The notes below the pieces were generated by a model. It worked only from the letters and a program-made list of their open reading frames with translations. It made no database searches and was not told the origin of the DNA. Positions 9,403 to 21,900 of a stretch of 64,000 bases of DNA are shown piece after piece; the stretch's first letter is position 1; every line of letters begins with the position of its first letter. Position numbers and translations under genes: made by a program. The stretch is from Tetraselmis striata (Eukaryota > Chlorophyta > Chlorodendrophyceae > Chlorodendrales > Chlorodendraceae). Where the stretch lies: contig VCJN01000341.1 of NCBI GenBank assembly GCA_006384855.1, positions 46,375 to 110,374 on the forward strand, written 5' to 3'.

Positions 9403-9440
9403 TAAAGTACTAAAGCATATCCCAGTCCTTAGCCACATAT
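9403..9440. repeat. 38-bp terminal repeat of element 1, right copy (B)
   Basis: Identical to 4484-4521. It is separated from the right A repeat by 95 bp of sequence not repeated on the left, so the ends are not simple LTRs. Confidence 0.9.
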
Positions 9441-9597
9441 TGTACATATATGTAGTAGAGGAAAAACAAATGTACATATGCAGCAGTGTACCGCCAACAC
9501 TGATGTCAACAGGGGGGGTGGGATGCTAGCGGGGGGCACAGTCGGCACCCCCATCACGGTACTCGCGGCAAGGTGGCGAGCGGCGCTTTTCGTGGGT

Positions 9598-12500
9598 TCA
9601 GGCCTGCTCCGGGGCGCCCAGCCCCAGCAGGCGGGCCGCCTCCGCGCGCAGCTCCCCCAGCGGACGCGCCGCCGCCCCGCCGCCCGCCGCGCGCAGCACC
9701 TCCGCCGCCATCGCCGCCAGCCGGGCGCCGCCGACCTGCGCGCCGCCGCCGCCGCGCCCCGCCGGCCCGCCACCTCCGCCTCCAGGTCGCCCGCGCGCTG
9801 GCTGGCGCGCGCCACCACCGCCGGCGGCAGCCCCGCCAGCGCGGCCACGTTCATGCCAAAGCTGCTCTCCACCACGCCGGGTGCCAGCTTGTACAGAAAC
9901 GCGATGCGAGGCGCCCCCGCCCCGCCCTCCCCCGCGGCCGCGTACGCCATGTGGTAGGCGCCCATGCGGCCGGGGAACGCGGCGGCCAGCGCGCCCAGCT
10001 GCGGGTAGTGCGTCACGAAGAGCGTCAGGCAGCGCTGCGCGGCGAGGAGGTGCTCCAGCGTGGCGGATGCGATGGCGACGCCGTCGTGGGTGGAGGTGCC
10101 GCGCCCCAGCTCGTCGATGATGACCAGGCTGCCCGGACCGGATGGCCAGGCGAGCAGGGGGGCCAGGGGGGTCGAGGGGGGGGGGGGGGAAGGTCAGTGC
10201 CCCCATGCGTCGTGCCTGGAGTTGGGGGGGGGGGGGGGGGGGGGGCGATGAGGCGCACCTGCGGGGGGTGGCGTTGGCCAGGATGAAAGACGCCTCGGTG
10301 AGCTCCACCTAGAGGCAGCAAGGGGGGCCCCGGGGGGAGAGGGGGGGGGGGGGGGGGGGGGGGGTCTGACTAGGCAAAGGTGTTGTGGGGGGGGGGGGGG
10401 GGGAGCGGAGGGGCAGATGGGCAATGAGGCGGCACTGGGGGCGAGGAGAGGGGAAGGGGGGGGAAGGGTGCCTGGAAGGTGGAGCGCCCGGCGGCGATGT
10501 TGTCGCTGGCGCCCATGCGCGTGTAGATGCAGTCCACCACGTGCAGCTCTGCGGAGTCCGCCGGCACGTAGCACCCAATCTATGGGTGCGAGTGGGGGTA
10601 GCGGGAAGGAAGGGAAGGGGGCGCGGGGAGGGGGGGGGGGGGGGGGGCAGATCAGCCAGTCTGCAGACCATCGCCGGGAGCCAGGCGGGGGGAGGGGGGG
10701 GGGGGGAGGTGTTGACGGCCGCCGCACCTGCGCCATCAGCACGATGAGCGCCGTCTGCCGGATGTAGCAGCTCTTGCCGCCCATGTTGGGACCCGTCACC
10801 AGCAGCGCCGACTGCCCGTCGCCGCCGCCGCTGAGCGCGGTGTCGTTGGGGACGCAGCCGCCGGGCAGCAGCGCGTCCATCATGGGGTGCCGCCCCCCGC
10901 GGATCCGCACGCGCGGCGCCGCGTCCTCTCCGACAAACGACGGGCGGCAGAAGCCGGGCGCAGAGGACACCTGCGGAGGATGTTGGGGGTGATGGACCTC
11001 AGCGTTGCCCACCACAGAGCCATCGATCCCCGCCCCCCCCCCCCCCTCCCTCCTCCTCCGCCCCCCCCCCCCCCCCCCCCCAGAGCTCCTTGTATCCGCA
11101 GACCCAGTCCCCCTGACTCCCCCCCCCCCCCCCTCCTTCATGGTCGGAGGCTGCCGCCATCGCGCAGGGAGAATGATGCGCCTTGCTGAGGGATGTGGGA
11201 CACTATGGTACATATTGCCGGATGCTGTCTGCCCCGGCGGGGGAGGTGCGGGTGAGGGTGAGGGTGGTGGATGAGGGCGATGCCCAGCAATACCGCCCCC
11301 TCCCTCCTCCCCAAGCAGCTGCCGGCATCCAGCCCTCCATCATGCAGCCGAACCCGCCCGCCCAGCCACAGGCATGGCATGGCACGGCATGGGAGGGGAT
11401 GGCATGGCATACCGCGCCCCCATCGCCGCCACCACCACAGACACGCGCCCTCACCTGGCTCAGGGACAGCAGCGCGTCCAGCTCGGACAGCGCCGCGGCG
11501 GCCGAGCGGAACTGGCTGTAGTGCATCGCAAAGTCGTCCAGCAGCTGCAGCCACGCGGCCTGGGGAGGAGGGAGGAAGGCGGGCGGACAACGTCGGCACT
11601 CGGGTCGCCAGCGGTAAAAGGGGGGGCAGGGGGGTGGGCACCAGGTGGGCGGAGCCCAAGTAGGGGGGTGGGGGGGGAGGGGGGCGACCCACCTTGCACG
11701 CCTGGTGGCGCCGCTCCGCCGCCATCTCCAGCGCGTGGATTCCCTCCTTGACGGCGGGCGGGTGGTAGCGGTCCACCTTCTTGGTGCTGCACACCTTCGC
11801 CCAGCCCGCGGGCACCGCCGAGTCAGCGGGCACCTCGATCAGGTACTTGCCCTGCGCAGCCGCCCCCGCGGCAAGAGGGGGGGGGGGGGGGGCACTTCAG
11901 CGCTCGCCCACTCAGCCGCACCCCCCCGGCTTTGCGGGGGGAGGGGGGGAGGAGTCCCAACGAGGCTTTCACTGTTCAGAATCTTCACAAAACTGAGAGC
12001 AGACCCCGGGTGCAAACCCTGGGCCCCGGACATGTTCTGATACGGCAAAGGATGATCGCGCGAATGTGAGATGATGTACTACTGATAATACATGGCTTGC
12101 AGGTCCCCTGTCTAGATAGGGTCTCCGCAGGTGGTATATCATCTTACTACAGTGATGCTTTAAGGCAACACCCTAAACAAGCAGCCCCTGAGATGATACT
12201 GGTGAGGATGATGATGGGGGGGGAGGGGGGGGGGGGGTAAATGGTGATGATGAAATACACACTCCCACAAAAAAAACGATCGGAGCGGCGCCGAGCCACC
12301 GCCCGCCCCGCCCGGCGGACCCGGGTCCCTCCCCGGTGGCGGCGCGCCTGGTTGGCGATCTCCACGTAGTTGAGCGAGGGGCGGCGGGTGGCCGTGCGGA
12401 GGTCCTTCAGCACCGCCTGCAGCGCCGCCTCCGCGCCCGCCACCTCCGCGTGGCACTCAAACACCTGCATGCGCCGCACCCCGCCCCGCTCAGTCCGCCA

Positions 12501-15500
12501 CTCTGCCACCAGAAGCCCCATTCAACCCTACTCCTCCCCCGCCCCCCCCCCCCCCCCCACTGCCCGCCTGCCTACCTCTCCCTACCCTCATCATGCTGGC
12601 TGCTCCCCTCCCTTGTGAGTCTGGAGAGCATGAAGCCAATGCAAGGGGGGGGGGGGGGGGAGGGCAGCGCCTCGGGGAAGCGCTCCGCGCTGGTCATGAG
12701 CGCGATGAGGTCGTCCGCCTCCGCGGCGTGCTGGTTCATCTGGCCCAGCAGCTCCGCCGCCGCGCCCTCCACGCCGTCGTCCGCCGCAGCGGCCAGCAGC
12801 TCCCGCAGCAGCGCCGGCCCCACGCCCGCCAGCCGCCCCGCCGCCCCGCCACCGGCCGCCATCAGGCGCTCCGCACGGCTGGCCAGGCCCAGCGACTCGG
12901 GCAGGCCGGTGAAGGCGCGCAGCACGCGGACCGCCTCGGCGGGCGACGCAGTGCGGTGCAGCATGCGCGTCACGCCCGCCTCCAGGTCCGGCAGCCCCTG
13001 CGCCGCGCGCCACCAGGGAAAGGGGCGGGGGGGGGGGGGGGGGGGGGTTGTCAGGTCCGCCGGCGAGAAGGGCAGCAAGGGGCGGGACGAGAGGCCCACG
13101 CGCCGCTGCTGTTCAGCCAGCCAGCAAGCGGATGCAGCCTGAGGCCCCGCCCCCCCCCTGACTAAAGTCGGATCTATACTGCCACCGCAGCCGGCGAGGG
13201 GTGCCGGGCAGGGCAGCGCGGGGCAGTTTGCGCCCACCGCCCCGTCCCCCCCCCCCCCCCCCCCCCCTGCTGGGACGGTACCTGCCCCTACCACTGCCGC
13301 CATCCTACCGCTGCGTCCCCCGCGGATGCCACACACCGCGGAAGCCACCACGCGGCCGGCTCCCTGGACGAACTGAGGCTTCCTCATGATAGCACGATTG
13401 CGCGTTCCGTGTTTTGATTCTCAACGTCCCCCCCCCCCCCCCCCCCACACCCACCCTTCCCCCCTCGCCCACTTGCCTCCGTCCCCGCTGACTGCGGAGT
13501 TGGCCGCGCAATGGCGGTCATCCAGCCCACGTTCCAAGGGCAAGGGGAATGGGGGTGGGGGTGGGGGAGGGGGGGAGAGGGGGAAAGGGGGGGCACCTTG
13601 AGGATGGCTGGCAGGCCGGCCAGCATTGGGTCGCCGCCCTGCACACCCACCGCGCCGCGCAGCGCGCCCACCGCGTCCAGGCGACGCGTGATGTCCGGCA
13701 GGCGCGTCAGCGGGCGGCTCACCCAGCGGCGAAGCACGCGGCCGCCGCCCGCCGTCAGCGTCTGGGACAGCAGCCAGAGCAGCGAGCCGTGGTACGCGCC
13801 GTCGTCGCTGTTGCCCAACACCTGGGGGAGAAGGGGAGAAGGAGGGGGGGGGGGGGGGGAGGGGGGGGTGTCATCGTGGCACCGCCCAGCAGATGGATGC
13901 CTTGCCGCCTTGTAGGAGCGGGGGTTCGGGGGGGGGGGAGGGGGGGCAACCTCCAGGTGCGTCAGCGTGTTGGGCGTCAGCTGCATCTCCGCCTGCTCGT
14001 GCAGCGGCCGGAAGCAGCCGGCCTGCGCCAGCACGCGCTCCATGGACAGACCCCTGGGTGGGCGCGGGGAGTGGCGGCGCTCAGGCAAGCGGCGGGGTGG
14101 TCGGCGGGGGAGGGGGAGAGGGGGAGGCGGGGCGGGTGGGCCCAAGCCGGGGCGGGGATGCCCCACTTGAGGTAGTCAAACAGGTGGGCAAGGCCCTCCG
14201 CCTCGAGGTCGCTCAGCTCCATGGCGGCATCGCTGGCGGAGTGCTCCGCGAGGGCGGTCGCCACCGCGGTGCGGCCGCCCCCATTGGCGTACCTGCGGCC
14301 GCCCGCCCAGAGGGCAGCTCAGGCAAGGTCCCGCCCAGGCAGGCAGGCGCGGAGGGAAGGGGGAGGGGGCAATGGCGAGGAGAAGGAAGCAGCAGCGGGC
14401 GGAAGCTGGTGCATCCCGAGTCACTTTCACCAGCTACTGGATACCTCCACATGTGGGGAACTATGCGGAGCCACACTGGTGGTCAACCCGCCACACTTGC
14501 GCGAAACACTTGAAACACCAACTTTTCAAGGGAAAGGGGGACCGGGGGGCGGGACCCAGGAGAAAAGGGGGGGCGGGGGGGGGGGGGGGGGGGGACTTGT
14601 CGCGCTGGAAGTGCTCCACGCGGACGCCGCCAGATGCGGTCCACGCCGCCAGCAGCTTCTGCGTAGCGGGCGAAAGGCCGCTCGCGGGGAGCAGCACCTC
14701 CGCGGGGCGCAGCCGGAGGAGCGCCGCCTCCAGCCCCGCGCGCATCGGCCCCTCCCGCAGCACCCCGCTCTGCAGGGTGCCGGAGCTGCAGTCCACCGCC
14801 ATCACCACCACATCCGCCGCCGAGGGCGTCATCGCCTGCCGCCAACCAGCGGGCCAACAGAAGCATGGTCACCACGGCATGGGCGCTGGGGTCATCTGAA
14901 GAGCATCGGGGCGCATTGGGCATTGCGGGTACAACATGGCCTGGGCGGTGCAGATGACAGCCCCCCCCCCCCCCCCCCCCCCCCCCCACCGTCCAGCCCA
15001 GCGCCGCCCAGGCACCAGCCGCAGCCCCACCTTCTCCAGCACGAGCACCAGCTGGCTGGAGGCGCCGCCGGCGGCGACGTCGCCCTGGGAGCCGGTGGAG
15101 TCGAGGCCGCCTGTCTCCACGTCGCCCGCGTCCAGCGTGGCGGGCGTGTACAGCGCGGTCAGCTGGCGCACAAAGGGCGCGCTGCGGTTGCTGCCCGCGG
15201 CCTTCAGCGCCGCCGATTCCATCTGGCGGACGACGCCCACCTGCAGGCGGGGCGTTTGGGGGGAGGGGGTTGGCGCAGCGATGGGTGGAGGCGAGGAGGC
15301 GCAGCAGGGTCGGCTGAACACTCGTGTCGCTGCATGGATGATCATGGCGGGGCAGGGCGCCCGTGCCTTGTGTCCCGCCTTGACGAGGCGGCGCACGTGC
15401 ACGTGCAGGCGCTGCACCGGGATGGAAGCGGTGAGGAAGTTGTGGTCCGGGAAAGACATGATGTTGCACACCGCGGACGCGGTCTCGGCGTCGTCGCCGA

Positions 15501-15642
15501 AGAAGCGCATCTTGTAGCCCACCTCCACCACCAGGAGCACGCCGGGGTGCTTTCGCTGCACAACGCCAGCCGCACCAGTCAGGCAGCACATCGGCGATGG
15601 GAAGTGTGGAATGGAGAGAATGGGGGAGCAAGGCGGAGCGCT

Positions 15643-15674
<32 letters not shown>

Positions 15675-16322
15675 GGACGGGGGGCACCCATGCAGTGATA
15701 GGCTGGGTAACTCCCCCACCTTGAGCTCCACCACCTGCTGCTCCAGCGGCGTCAGCTTGGCTCCGGGAGCTGGGTGGTTCTTCCCTCCGCCCGCGGTCTT
15801 GCCCTCCACCCGCCCGCCACCGCCGCGCGGCACGCCATTATCCACCAGCTTGCGCTGCAGCGCGGAGTGCCGCTGCGCGTCCCGGGGCGCCACCTCAGGC
15901 GCTGCTGTTGCTGCCGGCGGCCCCGTCGGGTTGGGTTGCTGAGGGGTGACGGAGGTGGGGACGACTGCCTCCCCGGCGTCCTCGGACAGCGGGGCAGAGG
16001 CGGCGAGCTCCGGCGCCTGCGCTTCCCCCGACGAGCGGAGCTTCTTATTGGCCTCGGGAGCAGCCGGCTGCACCGCCGGCACGGCGCGCCCGCCGGCCGG
16101 AGAAAGCCGCCGCTTTGTACCGGCCTGAGCCGGCTGCTTGCTAGGGGCGACCACCTCCGTTGTCTCCGCCGCTGCCACCGGCTGTTCCGCCCCGCCCCCC
16201 TTGCCACCCTCCTTCGCCGTTTCAATCTCGGCTGGTGGTGCCGCGGGCTTTGGGACCTTGGCGAAGAAGCGCGAGAGGCCGGCCTGCTTGAGGCCGCCCC
16301 CGGCGCGCCCTCCTTCGGCCAT
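9598..16322 (-). CDS. MSH3: DNA mismatch repair protein MSH3 (MutS homologue 3), about 15 exons
   Basis: MSH3 pairs with MSH2 (MutS-beta) in the nucleus to bind insertion/deletion loops. Exon 1 (16322-15720) starts with a PCNA-binding PIP box, QAGLSRFF, followed by a disordered Pro/Ala linker. Exon 2 (from 15555) has [15 protein letters not shown] and [21 protein letters not shown]; the GYK-RFFG block is typical of MSH3, where MSH6 has the Phe-x-Glu wedge. Lever/clamp exons run from about 14.83 to 11.46 kb. The ATPase has Walker [10 protein letters not shown] (about 10770-10797), signature [13 protein letters not shown] (about 10510), [15 protein letters not shown] (10308) and Walker [17 protein letters not shown] (about 10125). 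Stop is taken at 9598-9600 in the frame ending [10 protein letters not shown], which needs a frame change near 9750 after [13 protein letters not shown]. One GC donor follows exon 2. Introns hold long poly(G/C) runs and a (TC)13 tract. Confidence 0.9.
10224..10245. repeat. Poly(G) run in an MSH3 intron
   Basis: 22 G; one of more than ten G or C runs of at least 12 bases inside this gene (others at 10341-10364 and 14961-14987). Confidence 0.9.
15649..15674. repeat. (TC)13 microsatellite in MSH3 intron 1
   Basis: Uninterrupted TC dinucleotides between exons 1 and 2 of MSH3. Confidence 0.95.
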
Positions 16323-18000
16323 GGCCTACCACCGCTGACTAGGCACGTAAGGCTGGAGCTGCTGTGCCGGCAGGCGAGCAGCGGTCGCAAGATCCGCGCT
16401 CTCGCCCCCGTGCTTGCCGAGGTCCGTGCGTGCCGAGGGCTGGCGCTCCGTTGGCGGATATATACAGCAGACGCGCAGCTGTCGCTCCAGCCACGACCCG
16501 GGCGATCACGCGCGCCTGCTCCCGCCCTGCCGACAAAAGACAACAGAACACGCTCCTTCCGAGGACAGCTGTCGATAAGGGAAGGCGCTGGCCGGGGTTG
16601 CTACTAGCCCGTCGTTGTCGGAGTGGCTGTCCTTCCGTCACTTGGTGGAGGCTAGTCAGTGACGAAGGCTGTGGACCCGCGCCGACTCGTTTGAATTTCT
16701 TGCATCTTATGAGCAGTAGCTGAAAGCACACCCGCACGCGCGCCTGCTCGCGGCGCGGCGCGGCGGTGGAGCATATATAAACAACAATCCTTAGATAATT
16801 ATGAAGATTATATAATTATTGGTATCATAATTGTGGACATATATATGCACAGCAGGTTAACATACATCAAGCCGCTAACCATATATTTATGTCAGACGGG
16901 TACCTCCTGTATAAGGCCACTCGGGAGTAAATTGTATGCCTTACCCCTTTTTTGGCGCCCCCATTTGTACTTCGTTGCTGGACGGTAAGTAATACTAATG
17001 TACTACAGTCCCCAGCAATGTTGTTACGGTCTGTTATGCAGGTTTGAGTGGCCCCAGTGTGCCTCCGGCATGTTGCATGTGCTCTGCAGCCTACTTTAGG
17101 GAGCACAAAAGGAGGATATATAGGGGCATGTTGTTGGTATTGTGATGCCTCAAGGGGCATTATTTGTTGGGTTTACAACATTATTTTTGTTAGGAATTGA
17201 AAGTATAAAATAAATTATGTTACATGTGATAACACCCCCGACCGTTGTGCGGCAACCTATGATACTTGCTACTTACTAACTATAAGCGCATGTACTCCAC
17301 GGCACAAGTGCGCTTGAGGACCTCCTTTGCAAGGAGTAGCTAGGGCGCATGCTCCCCGTGGCCTCTTGATTGTTGGTTACTCGTCGTGTTCATGGGAGCA
17401 AGCAATGAGCAAGAGTTGGCAAGTGGCTTATTGCCGTTGGCTGCTTGGCTCCTAGTTGTTGGTTGCTAGCCCCGCTGCTCTATTGTTCACGTCAAGGTGG
17501 TTGTCCTCATCTAGCTCGTTTTTGCCATGCTAGCGCTTTGCAGCCTTGGGAGCCCTCTTGGCCGAGGCTCTCTACTTGGCAATAGCATTCCGGATTTCCG
17601 AAGCACACGCACGCACTGCCACCGATCGCTCGTACCGTTATGATACGTATCATCCACTTATTACCCCGAAGGCTATCATACATATATTATGAAGTAACTT
17701 TACAGTTGAATCGTCAGTAGCGATGCGTCGATTTTTCAGAAAATCCTAAAAGAACGGGTTCTATATCACTTGCCTACGTTGAACAACTCAGTCTGAGCGG
17801 GTGGAGAGCAGCAGGCTAGCACGTTGAAATCAATTCCAATGTGCATTTGCTGCACACAAAGGGGCACAACAAAGGCGGATGAACTAATACCCCGTACCGC
17901 CTCTAGAACATCACATGCAGCTAGAGAAACGGTTAGAGAAGCGGTTCGAAGCGGTTAGAGAAACGGAGAAACACCATAAACTAACTTAGATTAGAACACT
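16323..18000. other. Intergenic, no gene recognised
   Basis: Holds the MSH3 5' flank. Base composition drops from GC-rich to AT-rich at about 16.77 kb. A 14-bp palindrome (atgatacgtatcat, 17640-17653) and three imperfect copies of ggttagagaaacgg (about 17928-17970) are the only structures noticed. No coding region with recognisable motifs. Confidence 0.6.
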
Positions 18001-18029
18001 TACAAGTAGAGTCTAGTTTTGATATGTAA

Positions 18030-18950
18030 AAGCGAACGGAGGGAGCGGTGGATTAATGAGAAGGTGTAGTGATGCCGGGCTGGGAAGGTGGGGGGGGGGG
18101 GGGGGGGGGGGCAAGGCCATTTCTGCGGAGTAGCGTTGAACTTGAAAGTGTCGTAGGGGCGTGGTGATGTACCCAAAAAAGCGCCATATGCGCCATGGCT
18201 GGGCGGGGTCACGTTGTTTGAGTCAATGTAGTCTAGGACGACAACAGAGATGCGAGCCCCCCCCTCCCCCCCCCCCCCCCCCACCCCGATGTATATAGCG
18301 GACGTGGGAGAGGGGGACGCCGATGGAGTTGGCAACGGAGACATATTCGCCTGACTCAGATTGTTCTGTGAAGTCCACTTGGCGCCTGCGGGGGGGAGGG
18401 GGGGGGGGGGGCTAGCGGCCCGTTAGGGATATTGACACATAGGGCCACTACTCGAACATCGTACCAGCCGTCCACAAAGCTAAGTGTTCAAAATGATGGG
18501 GAAACGGCTCGGAGGTTAGAACTGTCCAAGGCAACATGGCTGCGGAAGTACCGACTGCACCGTACGGGTGAAGTATCGAAGAAGGCAGGCGGGACGCGGG
18601 TGCTCGATTGCTCGACCATCGGCACGTGTAAGACACGGAGGTCGTCGGGGCCGCGGCGCGATGCCCCGCCCCCGGTAAATCTGTAAGGTGATGTTGTAGT
18701 CGACAACATTTAACTCATGTTCTCGACATGACACGCCAATGAGTAGATAGGGTCTCGGTCTAAAATCATGATGTACTTGACGACCGACGCAACACACGCG
18801 CGGAAGTCAATAAATTTGCATTCACTTGGCCGAGCAGATGCGAGTTGCTCGACGCAAGATGGGAACGGGGAGGCGACGTCGGCAAGCAGAGCGACGCGGA
18901 CGGCCGCTGCCTTCACCCGCCGCCGTCAGAGCATGAGGCGAAGCAGAGCC
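18030..18950 (-). pseudogene. Decayed tyrosine recombinase of a PAT/DIRS element
   Basis: Minus-strand fragments match, block by block, the recombinase remnant of element 3 at 37.9-38.6 kb: CKFIDFRACVASVVKYIMIL with CDDFRALMPAVVNFMFFAMG, VVDYNITLQIYRGRG with AYNITLQVYQEKG, IEHPRPACLLRYF with SEHPRVARLLHHF, and VVLDYIDSNNVTPPSHGAY with SDVVLD-IDPDVLPSPGAS. The blocks fall in several frames with stops between. A poly(G/C) run occupies about 18.25-18.28 kb inside the remnant. No RT or terminal repeat was found next to it. Confidence 0.6.
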
Positions 18951-21900
18951 TCCTTCATGTATGCAATGTTTACAAAACGCGCTACTATGTAATCCTTGCC
19001 AGTAGATATAAATATTATTATTACGCGTTTAGGTATACCGTATGATATAAGGATTACCGCCTAACGCGTGAAGTATAACTCGTAACGCTGCTAGTATGAT
19101 TAGTGTTATCTTCCGGTTATACACCTCGCGGACCGCATTCCTCACGGCCGCGAACCCGCCCAGTATTTAAAACCGGCGATATAGCATGTACCATGTAAAT
19201 ACCCGGACATGCATGAACCACCTCGAGCATCTTGCTAGCAACATCCCACCTTATTTGAATCGGCCACGAGCAGCGCACACGACGCGAGCGAGAACCTATA
19301 GACCACCACCCGCTATGAACCCTTTAGGGACTAGGGTGTGGGATATGGGCCGTGTCGGGAGGGGGGGGGGGGGGGGGGGATTTGGTGAAGCACGGGCCAA
19401 TAATCGTGCGATTCAGCGCTGTCCAACCTCCCCTCGTAAACCGTATTTTCCCTTTTTCCGAGAATATCACAGCTACTCATCCGCCCATCCACGCATCGCG
19501 GCTCCCAACGCACCTACATGCCAGCACCCCACTTGCCGTCATCGGTCCCTGTCGACATGGTATGGGTATATAGACAATCGGTGGGTGTGGTGTGGTGGAT
19601 GGCTCGTCGACGGCGCATCCACGGGTGGTTGCTGACCATGGTTCCATCTAGCTCGTTTTCCTTTTCCGGCTCGGAAATGGGGGAGGGGGGGCGATGGGGG
19701 CCCAACACAGACCACCCCAAGGGTAGATTTTTGGCTAGGCCGCCTCCCCATGAGCGAAGCCGCCGAGATCAGGGTGAGGCTGGCTTGGTATCGTGAGGAA
19801 ATAGGGTAGGAGCGGGTGAGGGAGGGGGTGTCGAGAAGGCAGAAAATCCGGATCGGTGGGGCCTACGTACCGGACTGGCATCAACCGAGATTGACCGCCA
19901 ACGCGCATCGGCCCTCCGTTTAGGTATATGTATCATAGTGCTCCTAAGCTCGGTAGGCACATTGTTGCCTCGATCTCTTTCGTACTAGGAGGGGTTGGGT
20001 GCGAGGGGGTGTTTCTGTAAACGCGATCGAGTTGTTTTATGGGGCGTGTTCGGTCTGCATGAACGCGTAGGGGCAACATGTTTGTTGCCCCCCGACATGC
20101 GCAACACAGTGTTTTCTTCTCATGAGGCGGGTTACAAACCCAAATAGCCCGTCGTTTTCGCGACAGGTCGTGCCCGTTCGGCTCGGGCATGATGCCGGGA
20201 GTAGCATTGCCCCCTTCCGTGAGTTGAACGGGCAGCATTGCATGTTTGTAGCTTCAACATGCAGTACGCCGTTTTCGAGCACTACAAGGATTGCATCAAT
20301 CGGCGAATTAAGCGGCACACACACACCATACACTATTTTGAAGTGCTGAGAAACGTACAACAAGGTTTACAGTACTATATCGCACTATGAATCATCTCCA
20401 ATAATTTCGCGAGGCCCGCCAGTTGCGTTGAGTGGGTTTTCTTGCTATCTTATTTCAAACAATGTACGCGCATACTTTCCCGGGATAAATGAGAAGTACA
20501 ATAAACTCAGACAATAAGGCTGTCCTTAGCGCTTTCTAAATTCGGATCCCAGCAATACGACGGAAATGTATATTGTCGTCAGTTTTATTTCAAAAGAATC
20601 CAGAATATCAGGGTAGAAATTATCAATGCATGTTATATTTATGTTCTACTGTATTTATACTTCGCCGCCTTGAGAAAAGGAGGTTGGGCCGTTATCCTTG
20701 TATACTGTTCATCGATTCGCATAGCACATTTTTGTCGACTGATAGTCGTATATTTTTTTTTCATATATTCTTCGTACATGAATCGTTACAGTACATGATA
20801 CTTATCGACGGATAAGGAATGAACTCGTACGACGAATGCTTACATGTGTCAATACTAGGCTTCGAATCAGTACTATGCATGCAACTCATGCACCCGCAAG
20901 CAACGGGTCGACATACCGAGCCGTCGACATTGAGCCGTCGTATCTTATGCGAGAGGTCCCGCGTGTGCGATTCATGGTCGATGTATTTTGGCACTATCGG
21001 CCCCGCGTCGTGACTGTCCCGGTTGATGCAACAGCCCTTCGGGGTTCAAATGACGCAATGGTCTCAGGGCTATGCCAGACCTACGACTGCATTTGGCGCA
21101 AGAGGTCAAGTGTTGGGGCGGCTTTGGCCGATGTCATGGGGCGCGAACTTAACTTTAACTTTGACAAGTCGACTCACCCGCGACACTCCGACAGTGTGCG
21201 CCCGAGAGAAGTTGCCGGCTGCCAGTGAAAAAAAATGAATAGACGTCTCTGTACCACACAGTATTTATTTTTGTCCATACACACGCACCAAAACACATGT
21301 CGCACCGGTGTCGAATTTCGGCCACTCAACATAAAGGGATAAAGGACTATATAATGTATTGCACTATCTATAATTGCCGAACTTCCATCCTAACTTATAA
21401 GGTTATACACCCCTCCACATAGTCCCAGGCCCGCCCGTTCTCGCCGAATCCGAGCTTACAAATAGCAGGGCAGCTGAGTCTAGGGTTTATGACCTGAAAT
21501 CCCGGAATGTTGCACATTTATGCTCAGCCTTCATCACCATAGGGGATAAGCAACCCCTTTGGCCCTAACAGGTGCCCTTCACGAGTGGCACTTGCGTCAC
21601 ACTGAGCGCGTTTCCAATACCCCCACAACAATTGAAATTGAAATTGATTACAACTGCTAGTCTGCTGCGTCCACTGGCCCTGACTGAGTTGCAATCTCTG
21701 GCCATAGTAGGGAACACTAGGTGTTATTACGGCTCAAGCTAACGGCCTTCCTCCAGTGTGCCCAAATAAGCCCCTCCTCCTTCCTGCGGCCTGAAGCTAG
21801 GACAACATCGCCCCCCTGCTGTGCCTACCTAAGTCATGCCTATCCCATTCAGAGCTCAGCAGGCAAGCTTAGGCAGCCGAAGCGTCCCGCCTGCAACTAC

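Larger units (their letters stand above)
4484..9440 (+). mobile_element. DIRS-order tyrosine-recombinase retrotransposon, nearly intact (element 1)
   Basis: Three plus-strand ORFs (gag-like; RT-RNase H-methyltransferase-like; tyrosine recombinase) lie between two almost identical 178-bp repeats (4520-4697 and 9130-9307, one mismatch). A 38-bp repeat lies immediately left of the first copy (4484-4521) and about 95 bp right of the second (9403-9440). No target-site duplication is seen, as expected for integration by tyrosine recombinase. ORF2 and ORF3 are 8 bases apart and all three ORFs are open, so this is a recent insertion. It separates the left LINE from the 3' end of MSH3. TOC3 of Chlamydomonas and Kangaroo of Volvox are the obvious relatives by architecture. 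Confidence 0.9.

Noticed and set aside
4484-9440. LTR (Gypsy/Copia) retrotransposon
   Set aside because: No protease or DDE integrase, repeats do not reach the same ends, no target duplication; recombinase with H-x-x-R and Tyr instead.
14221-15942. Long plus-strand ORF of 573 codons
   Set aside because: Antisense to MSH3 exons; His/Arg/Gly low complexity, no motifs. It reflects high GC content.
9598-16322. MSH6 instead of MSH3
   Set aside because: No Phe-x-Glu mismatch wedge; [16 protein letters not shown] and the [11 protein letters not shown] box fit MSH3.
20037-20363. Small Cys-rich minus-strand ORF as a gene
   Set aside because: Protein-like but no family, no visible splice context or start evidence; left as unassigned.
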